Positions 8,752 to 18,300 of a stretch of 64,000 nt of DNA are shown piece by piece. This DNA is from Cylindrospermum sp. NIES-4074 (GTDB lineage: Bacteria > Cyanobacteriota > Cyanobacteriia > Cyanobacteriales > Nostocaceae). The first letter of the stretch is position 1. Each line of letters starts with the position of its first letter. The notes under the pieces are model-generated. The model saw nothing but the letters and a program-made list of their open reading frames with translations, made no database searches and was not told the origin of the DNA. The DNA is taken from assembly GCA_003994795.1 (NCBI GenBank), contig AP018269.1:6041687-6105686 (forward strand). The letters are read 5' to 3'. The position numbers and the translations under genes were made by a program.

Positions 8752-10695
8752 ATGACATTTGCTGATCAGAATCTAGCTACGCGGCGACCGGATAGTCTAA
8801 AAGACTTTTCTTTGCCTCGACGCAAGGATTACTTTCCCTCCCCTGCGGATTGGAGAAATGAAGTGCTGTATTTTCTCTTACCCGATCGCTTTAGCGATGG
8901 TAAAGAGGATACACGTCCTCTGCTGAATCGACAGCAACTGAATCTGTCCCGCCCTAATCTACCGAATGGGCAGTCTTGGCGATTTGATAAATGGGCAGAG
9001 TCGGGAGGCGATCGCTGGCAGGGTGGGACACTCAAAGGATTGGAATCGAAGCTGGATTATCTGAATGAATTGGGGGTAACGACGATCTGGGTGGGGCCAA
9101 TTTTTCAACAACGGGGTCACTTGGATAGCTATCACGGTTACGGTATTCAAGATTTTCTAGAGGTCGATCCTCGCTTTGGGACTCGCCAAGATTTGGTCAG
9201 TCTGGTCAATAAAGCCCACGAAAAGAGACTACGCATTATCCTGGATATTATTTTTAACCATTCAGGAGCTAACTGGCTCTATGCTCCCAATACTCCTGGG
9301 GGAGCATGGGAACCACCTTATACGTCTGGTTGGTATCAGTTTGGCTCGTGGCTAGGCGATCGTGGACAACCCATTGCGGGAACGCCTCAAACGAGCGCAG
9401 AAGGAGTGTGGCCGGGGGAACTTCAGGAAGCAGATTGCTACACTCGTGCTGGCGAGGGAGATTTGGGGCGGGGAGACTTGGATGATCCCAATGCCGAATT
9501 CCGGCGTTCGGATTTCATTACATTACGAGATTTCCAGTTGGAGTATCCTCATCTGTTAGATAATTTAGCCCGATGTTACAAATACTGGATTGCGCTGACG
9601 GATTGTGATGGCTTTCGGATTGATACACTCAAGCACGTGACCTATGAGCAAGCCCGAAATTTTTGCGGAACGATTAAGGAGTTTGCAGCCAATCTAGGTA
9701 AGAGTGACTTCTTTCTAGTGGGAGAAGTAGCAGGCGGAGACTATAACCAAAACCGCTATCTGGATGTGGTGGGGCAAAATCTAAACGCTGCTCTGGATAT
9801 CGGCGATATGCGGGTATATCTTAGCCAGGTTGCTAAAGGGCTGATAGATCCAAGAGCCTACTTTAACGGGTTTGATCCAGGGAAAGCTGTGATGGGGTCG
9901 CACCGGAATCTCGGACGGCGGCATGTTTCAATTTTGGACGATCACGATCATGTATCTGGTGAAAAAATCCGCTTTTCCAGTGAAGCTGCATCGGATCATC
10001 AGGTGATTGCCGGAGTAGCATTGCAACTGTTTACATTGGGAGTACCCTGCATTTACGCTGGAACTGAGCAGGCATTGGCGGGGCCAGAACCGTCTGAACG
10101 GAGGTGGTTGCCCGACTGGAAGAAATCCGATCGCTATTTACGGGAGGCGATGTTTGGTCCAGAGCATCCCCGACAATCTGGTCTGGCGGGACTGCTAGCC
10201 CTCGATCAAAACTTACCTGGTTTTGGGCCGTTTGGGACAGCAGGTGCTCATTGTTTCGAGCCAAATCACCCTGCCTATGTCCGAATTAAAGCAATGGCGG
10301 AAATTCGTAAGCGGTTCCCAGTGCTGCGATTGGGACGGCAGTATTTGCGACCGATCGCGATCCCGTTCTTGAATTTGCCTTTTGGCGATCACGGACGGAG
10401 TGGAGAAATTATTGGTTGGTCACGGATTCTAGATGATGAAGAGGCTGTTTGTGTGCTCAACAGTCATGGAACGGATAATCGGGGCGCAAGAGTTTTGGTG
10501 GATGCCAATCTGAACGCGATGGGAAGTTCAATGACGGTGATTCTGAATACGGCTGAAGTGGCGAATCCGTCGGGTTACACGGGTCCTCACAGAGTGGGAT
10601 CAACAGTGTCGGTGCAGCAACAAGATGGGACTGCCTATGTTGAGATCCAACCGATTCCAGCATCCGAATGTTTGATTCTGACGAATCATCCCTGA
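8752..10695 (+). CDS. Alpha-amylase family glycosyl hydrolase (GH13), G+C-rich
   Basis: This is a 647-residue TIM-barrel GH13 enzyme that should act on alpha-1,4-glucans or related sugars. Conserved regions are DIIFNH (about residue 165), GFRIDTLKHV (nucleophile Asp about 290), FLVGEVAG (acid/base Glu about 324) and ILDDHDHV (about 398). In the last, the transition-state Asp is kept but the usual NHD is DHD. No signal peptide is seen, so it is probably cytoplasmic. The gene reads visibly richer in G+C than its neighbours and sits between an IS630 remnant and a broken OB-fold-like fragment, which suggests acquisition by transfer. It is not closely similar to the second GH13 gene at 23467-25395. 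Substrate specificity cannot be read from the sequence. Confidence 0.88.
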   Translation: MTFADQNLATRRPDSLKDFSLPRRKDYFPSPADWRNEVLYFLLPDRFSDGKEDTRPLLNRQQLNLSRPNLPNGQSWRFDKWAESGGDRWQGGTLKGLESKLDYLNELGVTTIWVGPIFQQRGHLDSYHGYGIQDFLEVDPRFGTRQDLVSLVNKAHEKRLRIILDIIFNHSGANWLYAPNTPGGAWEPPYTSGWYQFGSWLGDRGQPIAGTPQTSAEGVWPGELQEADCYTRAGEGDLGRGDLDDPNAEFRRSDFITLRDFQLEYPHLLDNLARCYKYWIALTDCDGFRIDTLKHVTYEQARNFCGTIKEFAANLGKSDFFLVGEVAGGDYNQNRYLDVVGQNLNAALDIGDMRVYLSQVAKGLIDPRAYFNGFDPGKAVMGSHRNLGRRHVSILDDHDHVSGEKIRFSSEAASDHQVIAGVALQLFTLGVPCIYAGTEQALAGPEPSERRWLPDWKKSDRYLREAMFGPEHPRQSGLAGLLALDQNLPGFGPFGTAGAHCFEPNHPAYVRIKAMAEIRKRFPVLRLGRQYLRPIAIPFLNLPFGDHGRSGEIIGWSRILDDEEAVCVLNSHGTDNRGARVLVDANLNAMGSSMTVILNTAEVANPSGYTGPHRVGSTVSVQQQDGTAYVEIQPIPASECLILTNHP

Positions 10696-10921
10696 TCTAT
10701 GCCGGGTCAAAATTTCAAAAGTTTAATCTCTGGATTCCAGATAAGCATTCGGCAGTGGCTCAAACCATCTTGCGACTGATTGAAACCCCTATGCTAACTC
10801 TGGTCGAGGCTATGTGTATGTCTCTGGAACCGCCAGTCTTTATCCACCGAATCCAGAGGGTAAGCCGCAAATCGCGATCGCAGATGCCAAACAACTGACT
10901 GATTTCCCACCAGGAGAATAG
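10696..10921 (+). pseudogene. Frameshifted remnant, possible OB-fold nucleic-acid-binding domain
   Basis: Two consecutive reading frames each look coding. The first runs from about 10696 to about 10800 (IYAGSKFQKFNLWIPDKHS onward). It then shifts to a second frame that reads GRGYVYVSGTASLYPPN and GKPQIAIADAKQL and ends at the TAG at 10919-10921. The second part resembles the OB-fold strand pattern G-x-V-x-V-x-G-x-x-x-L-Y ... GKPQI found in small cyanobacterial nucleic-acid-binding proteins and nuclease-associated domains. A single frameshift would restore a continuous 75-residue piece. The domain name is tentative. Confidence 0.45.
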
Positions 10922-10930
10922 GAGGAAACT

Positions 10931-11077
10931 ATGAAGGTGAATAGGAAAAGCAGTTATTCCCTCTCGAACCGATTTAAATATCTAGCAAAATCATTAGGCG
11001 TGTTCATCCTGACTCTCTATTTAAAGATGAAGGGGGTACTTGCCACTATAATAAGTATCCCTTCAGGCGGAAGATGA
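10931..11077 (+). CDS. Short ORF with strong ribosome-binding site, probably a truncated secreted or membrane protein
   Basis: A 48-codon ORF begins 9 bases after the OB-fold remnant and is preceded by AGGAGG at ideal spacing. The product starts with a Lys/Arg-rich segment, then a hydrophobic stretch (LGVFILTLYLKMKGVLATII). This is the look of a signal peptide or single membrane anchor with nothing after it. It may be the surviving 5' end of a longer gene. No family is recognised. Confidence 0.35.
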   Translation: MKVNRKSSYSLSNRFKYLAKSLGVFILTLYLKMKGVLATIISIPSGGR

Positions 11078-11127
11078 AAGAAGTACCACCAACGCTTTAG
11101 ATAAACCCACAACAAAAACATCATCTA

Positions 11128-11349
11128 AGAGGATGTTTGAAAAGTATCAAAATTGATCGAGATCCCCCCTTGCCCACGCCACATGCTTCTCCTTCGGAGA
11201 CGCTGCGCGAACAAGTCGGCGGAGCCGCCCAACGCAGTGGCTCCCCTTAAAAAGGGGGGTAAAACTTCTTAAAGTCCCCCTTTTTAAGGGGGATTTAGGG
11301 GGATCTGCTGGTGCTTAATACATCACCAAAAACTTTTCAAACAACCTCT
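11128..11349. repeat. Inverted-repeat element (MITE-like) abutting the pixL stop codon
   Basis: This is a 220-base element with imperfect terminal inverted repeats: AGAGGATGTTTGAAAAGT on the left and ACTTTTCAAACAACCTCT on the right. An inner pair of inverted CCCCCTTTTTAAGGGGG-like arms encloses a G+C-rich palindromic patch. The right end overlaps the TAG stop codon of pixL (complement of 11348-11350). A truncated copy of the left end lies at 54487-54550. It has no ORF, so it is presumably mobilised in trans. It may also serve as the transcription terminator of the pix operon. Confidence 0.7.
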
Positions 11350-14300
11350 AAGAATTAATGACTAAATTGGGTGAATTATCTATATATTTACTCGTTAACT
11401 CATTGATCATAGAGATAAATTCATGCTCTAAATAAGGTTTAGTCAAGTAAGCTGTTGCTCCCAATTCTTGAGCAAGTTGGCGGTGTTTTTCTGCACTCCG
11501 AGAAGTGAGAACCACTACAGGGATTTTAGCGAAGGTTGGATTTTGCCGGATATTGCTTAACAACTCAAAACCATTCATTCGCGGCATTTCTAAATCAGAA
11601 ATGACAACTTCAATTTCACGATGCAACTGCAACTGTTCTAGAGCTTCTACGCCATTTTGTGCTTGTAATACTTGATAGCCAGATTTTTGCAAGGTGAGAG
11701 AAAGGGTTTGCCGGAGACTGATGGCATCATCTACCACTAAAACCACTTTTGGTGATTTTTGAGTCACTTCTAAATAAGCACTTGGCTGGGTTTTGCTAGT
11801 TTCTGTGGGATTTGATGCAGCAAGTAATGGTGTGGTTGCAGCGGCATCACTCGACATTAACAAAGCTTGTTTCTTTGATGCACTAGGCAATGCTCTCGAA
11901 TCCAGTGTTGCTTGCATTTCGTTAGATTCGAGCAGCAGAGTACCGTCGATTACTAGGATGAGACTGCCATTGGCCAAGCTACTACAACCATAAACATATT
12001 TTGGGGGTGCGATCGCATTTCCCAATGGTCTAATTACCAATTCTTGTTCCCCAATGATTTGGTCAACGATTAAACCCAGCATTCCTTGATTTCGCCGCAG
12101 TAACAACACAGGATTTTTCATCACACCTGTATCGGCGGTAGTTGGTATAGTATCTAGGGCATTACTGCTCACAAGCGAACCACTGTAGTAAATCAACTCC
12201 GAAAAATTCCGGAGACTGATCATCTGTTCATCTTCATCTGTGTTCCAATGCAAAACTTTTTTGCCTTCAAATTCCCTAATTTGCTGGGTAGAGGGAATCA
12301 AGATTTTTTCGATGCTATCTAACAGCATCGCATAAACAACACCCCCCGCTTGCACTAGCATTAATTTATCTGTAGTCATAGAAAAAGGAATTTTGAGTAA
12401 GAATGTTGTTCCTTGGTTAGGCAATGATTGCACAGAGATTGAGCCGTTGAGTGCTTGCAACTGAGTACGCACAATATCTAACCCCATCCCGCGTCCAGAA
12501 ATTTCGCTTACCTTGCCAGCAGTGGAAAATCCAGGTGAAAACATTAGCTCTAACAGTTCGGCTTCAGTCGGGTGATGATTATAGCTAGCTTCATCATCAG
12601 GTGGTAGAAGATGAAGTTCAATGGCTCTCTTGCGGACACTCTCTAAATTTAATCCCTGACCATCATCCCGAACTTCAATCACGGTTTGACTGCCTTGATG
12701 ATAAGCGCTGATTTCAATTAAACCTTGTTCTGGTTTGCCATGCTCACGGCGAATTTGTGGTGATTCAATCCCGTGGTCAAAGGCATTCCGCACTAGATGC
12801 AATAAAGGATCATACAACTTTTCTGCGATCGCCTTATCAACTAGTACCTGAGTACCAGTAAGCTTCAGTTCTACAAGTTTTCCATAAACATTTCCCAGCT
12901 TATGTACCATCTGGGAGAAGCGGTTGAGGATATTACCTAAAGGCAACATCCGCGCCTCTACTAAGTTATCTATAATATTCAGAGTTAAATTATGTGTTTT
13001 GTCACTAATTTGAAAAGCCTGTGTCAACAGCAAATCAAGGGATTCTGTGGTTTCTTGTAGTTGCAATGTCTCTTCAATTGCTTCATGTAATGTGAGATGA
13101 AATTCTGTATAAACATCCATTTCTAAAGAGTCAAAGTGTACAGCAGCAACATTATGGTTATTTTCCACCGCTACATTTTGCTTTTGTAATGGCAAGTCTC
13201 GCAATTGATTCAAAATTGTTTGCTGTCGGGTAAGTTGCTGACTTAATCGTTCAGCTAGTTCTTGGATTTGTTCATTCTGTAAAGACCGCCGTTTTTGGTA
13301 AATCAGCAATTCCCCCGTCAAGTAGTTGAGGCGTTGTAGTCCCTCTACATCAACTCGCACAAATGAAGGTTGCCGCGAATTTTTATTGGGGGAAGTTTGT
13401 GATTTCTCTTCTGTTTGTTGATGTAGTTGTATGGACTGATCAGCAATAAGTTCTATTCCTGTTTCCGGAATACTAGTAGCTATCTGTTCACTGATAGCTG
13501 ATGATGTAACACTTTCCAAATAATCATCATATTTGACATTCTCTGCTGTCTGGGGCGTGACAACTTCATCAGTAATGTTTAAACTAGATTCATCTCCCCA
13601 AATGGACTCTAACAAATTCTCGTTAGTGATAAATCCAGGGTTAGATATTTCTTTAATAACTAACAATTGTTGTAATTTAGGACTATCAAGCCAATTTTTT
13701 TCTTGAGGAGTTACAGGAGGGTAATTTTTATATTCTTTTGCTGATTGGCGAATTTGATTTCGCAGTGTTTTGATGACTGGGATAATGCTGTCACTTCCAT
13801 CAATTGAGTAATGAAATTTAGCAATAGCCAGCAGAATTATTAAAATGACCCCTTGGCGATATAGGTAAAGGCTTTGGCTATCTTCTTGATTATGAATAAA
13901 TTCCAGAAAATCTTCTAACCAACTTTCTACATAATTTACTGAATTATCTAGCTTGGCTTTAGGAATCAATAAATCCAAGCTTAGTTCTGATTCGGGAATT
14001 TCTCTGTAATGATTGAACCAGCCGAAAATGTAGCGAATCACTTTTAAATAAAACTTAGCATTAGCTGGTTTAACTGGTTCAGTTTTATTATTTTCACTTG
14101 TGGTTAAAAATTGATAAAATTCTGCCACATTGCTCATAAATGTGGTGACAGAAGAATTTGCACTAGGTAAGATAGATACCTCTGCTGGTGTCACTTTTGT
14201 CAGTTTTTGCAACTCAGGAGAAGGTGAGCCACCAGAACTGCGATCGCCAGCTAAAACAGCCTTGTGAGCTTGCTGTAAATCAGCTAGGGCAATTTTGCCA

Positions 14301-14977
14301 ATTTGGTATACTTGAGCAGGGTTTGCTGCCAGCGCCGCTATAATTGCTTGGGAAAGTTCTCCCAATCCAGGCAAACCTAAAGATTGTGCCAAGCCGAAAA
14401 ATACTTCACCCTGAGATTGTAAAAAATCAATTAGTTCGGCGTTATTTGTTGTATTATTAATAGCATCGTTAATACTTTCTATACGTTGTTTTACACCCAC
14501 TTCAAAGATAGATTGAACAATATCAAATCCTAATTCTTCCGAAGTGGGAATATGAGCATCTGCACCAAAAGCATCACCTAATTTTTCTTGCAATTGGGCA
14601 AATACTGTGGTAGAACGTTGAAGCAGTTCTTCACTATTAATAGTATTTGCTGTTAGTTCTGCGGTTAGCGCTAGACTAAGACATTCATAAGCTTGTAACA
14701 AGAGTGTTTGTAATTCGGCATCTACTACCACATCTGGGCTATATAGAGCTTTAAACACATCTTCTAGAGAATGGGCAATCATTTTAATTACGTCTAGCCC
14801 AACATTAGCGGCTCCTCCTTTAATTGTATGAGTTGCCCGCATTAAGTTGTGTACTTTAGCGGTACTATAGCCTTCTGATAAACTAAATAGTTCTTGTTCG
14901 ATAGTTTGTAATAATTCTGGTGCTTCAGCTAGGAAGTAGGCGTAGCCTTGCTCACGAATGGAAATATCTGTAATCAT
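11348..14977 (-). CDS. pixL: CheA-type hybrid histidine kinase (PixL)
   Basis: This is a 1209-residue chemotaxis-type kinase, last gene of a five-gene phototaxis-like operon. The domains in order are as follows. An Hpt domain has its phospho-acceptor in ATHTIKGGAANVG (His50). A long poorly conserved linker (about 130-535) stands where a CheY-binding P2 domain would be. Then come the dimerisation helices (about 540-640), an HATPase domain (HLVRNAFDHG, DDGQGLN, GRGMGLDIV), a CheW-like domain (about 890-1030) and a C-terminal receiver domain (VVDDAISLRQ, ISDLEMPRMNG with the phospho-Asp, TKPY). It would phosphorylate PixH/PixG in response to the PixJ photoreceptor. The stop codon lies in the end of a MITE-like repeat. 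Confidence 0.9.
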   Translation of the reverse strand: MITDISIREQGYAYFLAEAPELLQTIEQELFSLSEGYSTAKVHNLMRATHTIKGGAANVGLDVIKMIAHSLEDVFKALYSPDVVVDAELQTLLLQAYECLSLALTAELTANTINSEELLQRSTTVFAQLQEKLGDAFGADAHIPTSEELGFDIVQSIFEVGVKQRIESINDAINNTTNNAELIDFLQSQGEVFFGLAQSLGLPGLGELSQAIIAALAANPAQVYQIGKIALADLQQAHKAVLAGDRSSGGSPSPELQKLTKVTPAEVSILPSANSSVTTFMSNVAEFYQFLTTSENNKTEPVKPANAKFYLKVIRYIFGWFNHYREIPESELSLDLLIPKAKLDNSVNYVESWLEDFLEFIHNQEDSQSLYLYRQGVILIILLAIAKFHYSIDGSDSIIPVIKTLRNQIRQSAKEYKNYPPVTPQEKNWLDSPKLQQLLVIKEISNPGFITNENLLESIWGDESSLNITDEVVTPQTAENVKYDDYLESVTSSAISEQIATSIPETGIELIADQSIQLHQQTEEKSQTSPNKNSRQPSFVRVDVEGLQRLNYLTGELLIYQKRRSLQNEQIQELAERLSQQLTRQQTILNQLRDLPLQKQNVAVENNHNVAAVHFDSLEMDVYTEFHLTLHEAIEETLQLQETTESLDLLLTQAFQISDKTHNLTLNIIDNLVEARMLPLGNILNRFSQMVHKLGNVYGKLVELKLTGTQVLVDKAIAEKLYDPLLHLVRNAFDHGIESPQIRREHGKPEQGLIEISAYHQGSQTVIEVRDDGQGLNLESVRKRAIELHLLPPDDEASYNHHPTEAELLELMFSPGFSTAGKVSEISGRGMGLDIVRTQLQALNGSISVQSLPNQGTTFLLKIPFSMTTDKLMLVQAGGVVYAMLLDSIEKILIPSTQQIREFEGKKVLHWNTDEDEQMISLRNFSELIYYSGSLVSSNALDTIPTTADTGVMKNPVLLLRRNQGMLGLIVDQIIGEQELVIRPLGNAIAPPKYVYGCSSLANGSLILVIDGTLLLESNEMQATLDSRALPSASKKQALLMSSDAAATTPLLAASNPTETSKTQPSAYLEVTQKSPKVVLVVDDAISLRQTLSLTLQKSGYQVLQAQNGVEALEQLQLHREIEVVISDLEMPRMNGFELLSNIRQNPTFAKIPVVVLTSRSAEKHRQLAQELGATAYLTKPYLEHEFISMINELTSKYIDNSPNLVINS

Positions 14978-15356
14978 ATTTTTGAATTAGGTAATTATTT
15001 GATTGGGGTATATAAAAATTTTATTTATTTTGGGAAAATATTTTTTTACAAACCGCAAAGACGCGAAGGACGCGAAGAGAAGAAAAAGAAGGTTTTATTA
15101 ATGGTATAAAATGGAATTTTTGTTGTTGGGAAATACCTTGATTTCAATATTTACATTCAAGAAATTTTTGCAAAAATTATAATTTTTCCTGATGAATACT
15201 AAATTAATTATCTGTGTTCATCTGTGGTTTATTTTTCTTAAACTTGGTTTTTCCTAAAGAATAAATTCATATAGCAATCCTATCTGATTTTAACAACCTA
15301 CCAAAATAGGATTTGATAAATCATTTAGGATTGCTATAGCATTTGACGCAATCTAA
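14978..15356. other. pixJ-pixL intergenic region
   Basis: No gene is seen. The region holds a dispersed word of the form AACCGCAAAGACGCGAAG (about 15053-15081) common between genes in Nostocales. It also holds a separate hairpin repeat at 15270-15338. At 380 bases, the gap is long for an operon, so pixL may have its own promoter. Confidence 0.5.
15270..15338. repeat. Hairpin element with perfect 13-bp terminal inverted repeats
   Basis: The 69-base element starts TATAGCAATCCTA and ends TAGGATTGCTATA, a perfect inverted repeat. An inner pair (CCTATCTGATTTTA and related words against AAATAGGATTTGATAAAT) extends the stem. It shares its terminal TATAGCA / TGCTATA signature with the elements at 5844-5973, 21417-21524 and 23342-23446. 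Confidence 0.75.
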
Positions 15357-18300
15357 TTAGTTGACTTTGAATTTACTGGCTGTTGCCAATAACTCTTGCG
15401 CCATCCCAGATAAATCTTGGAACACAACCGCAATTTCGTGAGATTCAGCGAAGGTTTTGTTAGCAATTTCCGCCACATCTTTCATTGATGTAGTGACTGT
15501 GACAGATTGCACCATTTGTTTTTGGGTGGCTTCAGTAATTCGCTCAATTAGCTGACTAATTTCTGCTGTTGCTGAAACGATGGCGTTCAAGTTGTGGCGG
15601 GTTTCGCTAACAAGATTAGTACCTTCTACTACTTGCTGAATCCCCGTTTCCATTGCTACTGCCACTTCCCCTGTTTCTGCTTGAATCTCCTGAACTAATT
15701 TTTCAATTTCGATTGTTGCTGCTGCTGACTGGCGAGACAGAGAACGAACTTCATCAGCAACAACGGCAAAGCCTTTGCCATATTCACCAGCACGAGTGGC
15801 TTCAATGGCTGCATTCAGCGCTAGTACGTTGGTTTGTGTGGCAAAATTGCTGATTAAGTTCACCACTTTGGAGATTTTTTGTGAGGATTCACTGAGGCGT
15901 TTAATCTTTTTACTGGTTTGGGCAACTGTTTCGCGAATCGCTTGGATGGATTTTACAGTTAAGTTCATGGCGGTATCGCCAGACTCTACAGTTTGGTTGG
16001 CTTGTTGCACCGCTAGTTGTACCAATTGGGCGTTAGCTACCACAGCTTGGGTGGAGTCTACCATCTGTTGAATGTCGGCTAAGGCGTTGGTAATTTCTGC
16101 GGACTGTTGTTCTGCTAAGTTAGTTAGTCCCGCTAGTGAAGTATTACTGCTGCTAGAGTTTTGGGCAACTTGTTGGGCTGCGCCTTGTACTTGAAGTACG
16201 ATTTGCCGCATTGCTTGCACAGTGCTATTGTAGGCATCGGCGATCGTGCCTAGCTCGTCTTCTGTAATTGGCGCACGTACTGTCAAGTCACCTTTGAGGG
16301 CAGGTCTGAGGGCTGTTAGGAGTTGAATAGATCGTTGTTGCAGTAATTCTTTGGCTGCTTTTTCCCTGTCGGCAGCTTCTGCTAGTTTTGCTGACTGTGC
16401 TTGTAGTTGTAGCAAATATTCTGTCTGTTGCAGTGCTAACCCCAATTGGTCGCCAATGCGTGCTAATAAGGTGACTTGGGTTTCATCCCAATGGCGCGTG
16501 CCAGAATTTTGATAAGCGCCTAATAAGCCCCACAATTTTTCCCCAGAGAATATGGGAACGATGACATAAGCTTTGATTTCAAATTGCTCTAAAATATCAA
16601 TGTGGCATTGAGCATGACCAGCTTCGTAGATGTCATTAACGGCAAAGCTTTCGCCTTTGGCATATCTACCGCCCTGAGTTTCTTGCAAGTGGGTGTCTTC
16701 CCAAACGGTTTTGATATCTGGGCCTACCAGTTTTACCCACAGATGACCCACGGACTCAGCGACAAATTCGCCACTCCAGTCAGGGTTGAAGCGAAAGACG
16801 CCGACGCGATCGCATCTTAATAATTGTCGCACCTCTTGAGTAGCTGTTTTGAAGATGTCATCTACATCTAATGATTGACGAATGCGGTTAACTATCTTGG
16901 TGACAGCTTTCTCTTGTTCTGCTATCTGTGTGAGTTTCTCTGTTTTTAACCGTACTTGCTCTAAATAGTCAATCTGGGATTTAGCTAGGGTAAATTGCAA
17001 GCCAATCTGAGCTAAAAAGTTGACTTCCCAGGTTTGCCATTCCCGAGTCCCGGAATTTTGATAAGCTGCCAGTAAACCCCACAGTTTGTCTCCAAAGAAT
17101 ATCGGCACAATGACATAAGCTTTGACTTCAAACTGCTCTAATATCTCAATGTGGCAGGGAGCATGACCTACTTTATAGATATCATTGACGGCAAAGTTTT
17201 CCCCTTTGGCATAACGTCCACCTTGAGTTTCTTGCAAGTTGGTATCGTCTATGACCGTTCTGATGTCTGGGCCGACGAGTTTTGTCCAACCATTACCCAC
17301 TGACTCAGCGACAAATTCGCCACCCCAGTCAGGACTGAAGCGATAGACAGCTACGCGATCGCATCTTAGTGCTTGGCGGACTTCTTGAGTTGTTGTTTTG
17401 AAAACGCTGTCTACGTCTAAGGCTTGACGAATGCGATTAACTATCTTGGTTAAAGCTTTTTCTTGTTCAACTATCTGAGTTAATTGCTCAGATTGCACCC
17501 GCACTTGTTCTAGATATTCTGCTTGTGAGATAGCGACACCAAATTGCAAGCCAATTTGCGACAAAAAGTTTTCTTCCCAAGCTTGCCAAGCACGAGTTCC
17601 TGAATTCTGATAAGCTGCCAGCAATCCCCATAATTGTTCCCCTGAAAAGATGGGCACAATCATATAAGCTTTAACTTCAAATTGCTCTAAAATTTCAATG
17701 TGACATTGAAAATGGCCAGCTTTATAAATATCATTGACAATAAAGTTTTCACCCTTGGCATAACGTCCTCCTTGGGTTTCTTGCAAGTGGGTATCTTCCC
17801 AGACCATTTTATAGTCAGGAGTAACTATTTTCACCCAACCATTACCCACCGACTCAGCCACAAACTCACCACTCCAGTCTGGTTTGAAGCGATAAACTCC
17901 CACGCGATCGCATCGCAGTAATTGGCGGACTTCTTGAGTCGTTGTCTGAAATATCTTATCGACATCTGGTAGCTGCAAAATTTTGCTGATAACTTTACCT
18001 ACAGATTTCTTTGCCAGATTCCGCTGTTCCAGTTCTTTGGCAAATTCAAAGCTTTGCAATCTGTAGATTAGTTCAGTGGCGATTTGAGATATGAGGGTAA
18101 TTTCTACTTCTTGCCATTTACGTGCTGAGGCGCAACTGTTGACTACCAACAAACCCCACACTTTACCCTCAATCACAATTGGTAAACTCAAACTGGCTTT
18201 GACTTGAAATTTCTCCAGTAGTTGCTTTTGATAAGGGGTGAGTTGAATCTGATTGATATCGTCAATCGCTACAGGTTCTATATAGTCTTGACTAGTATAT

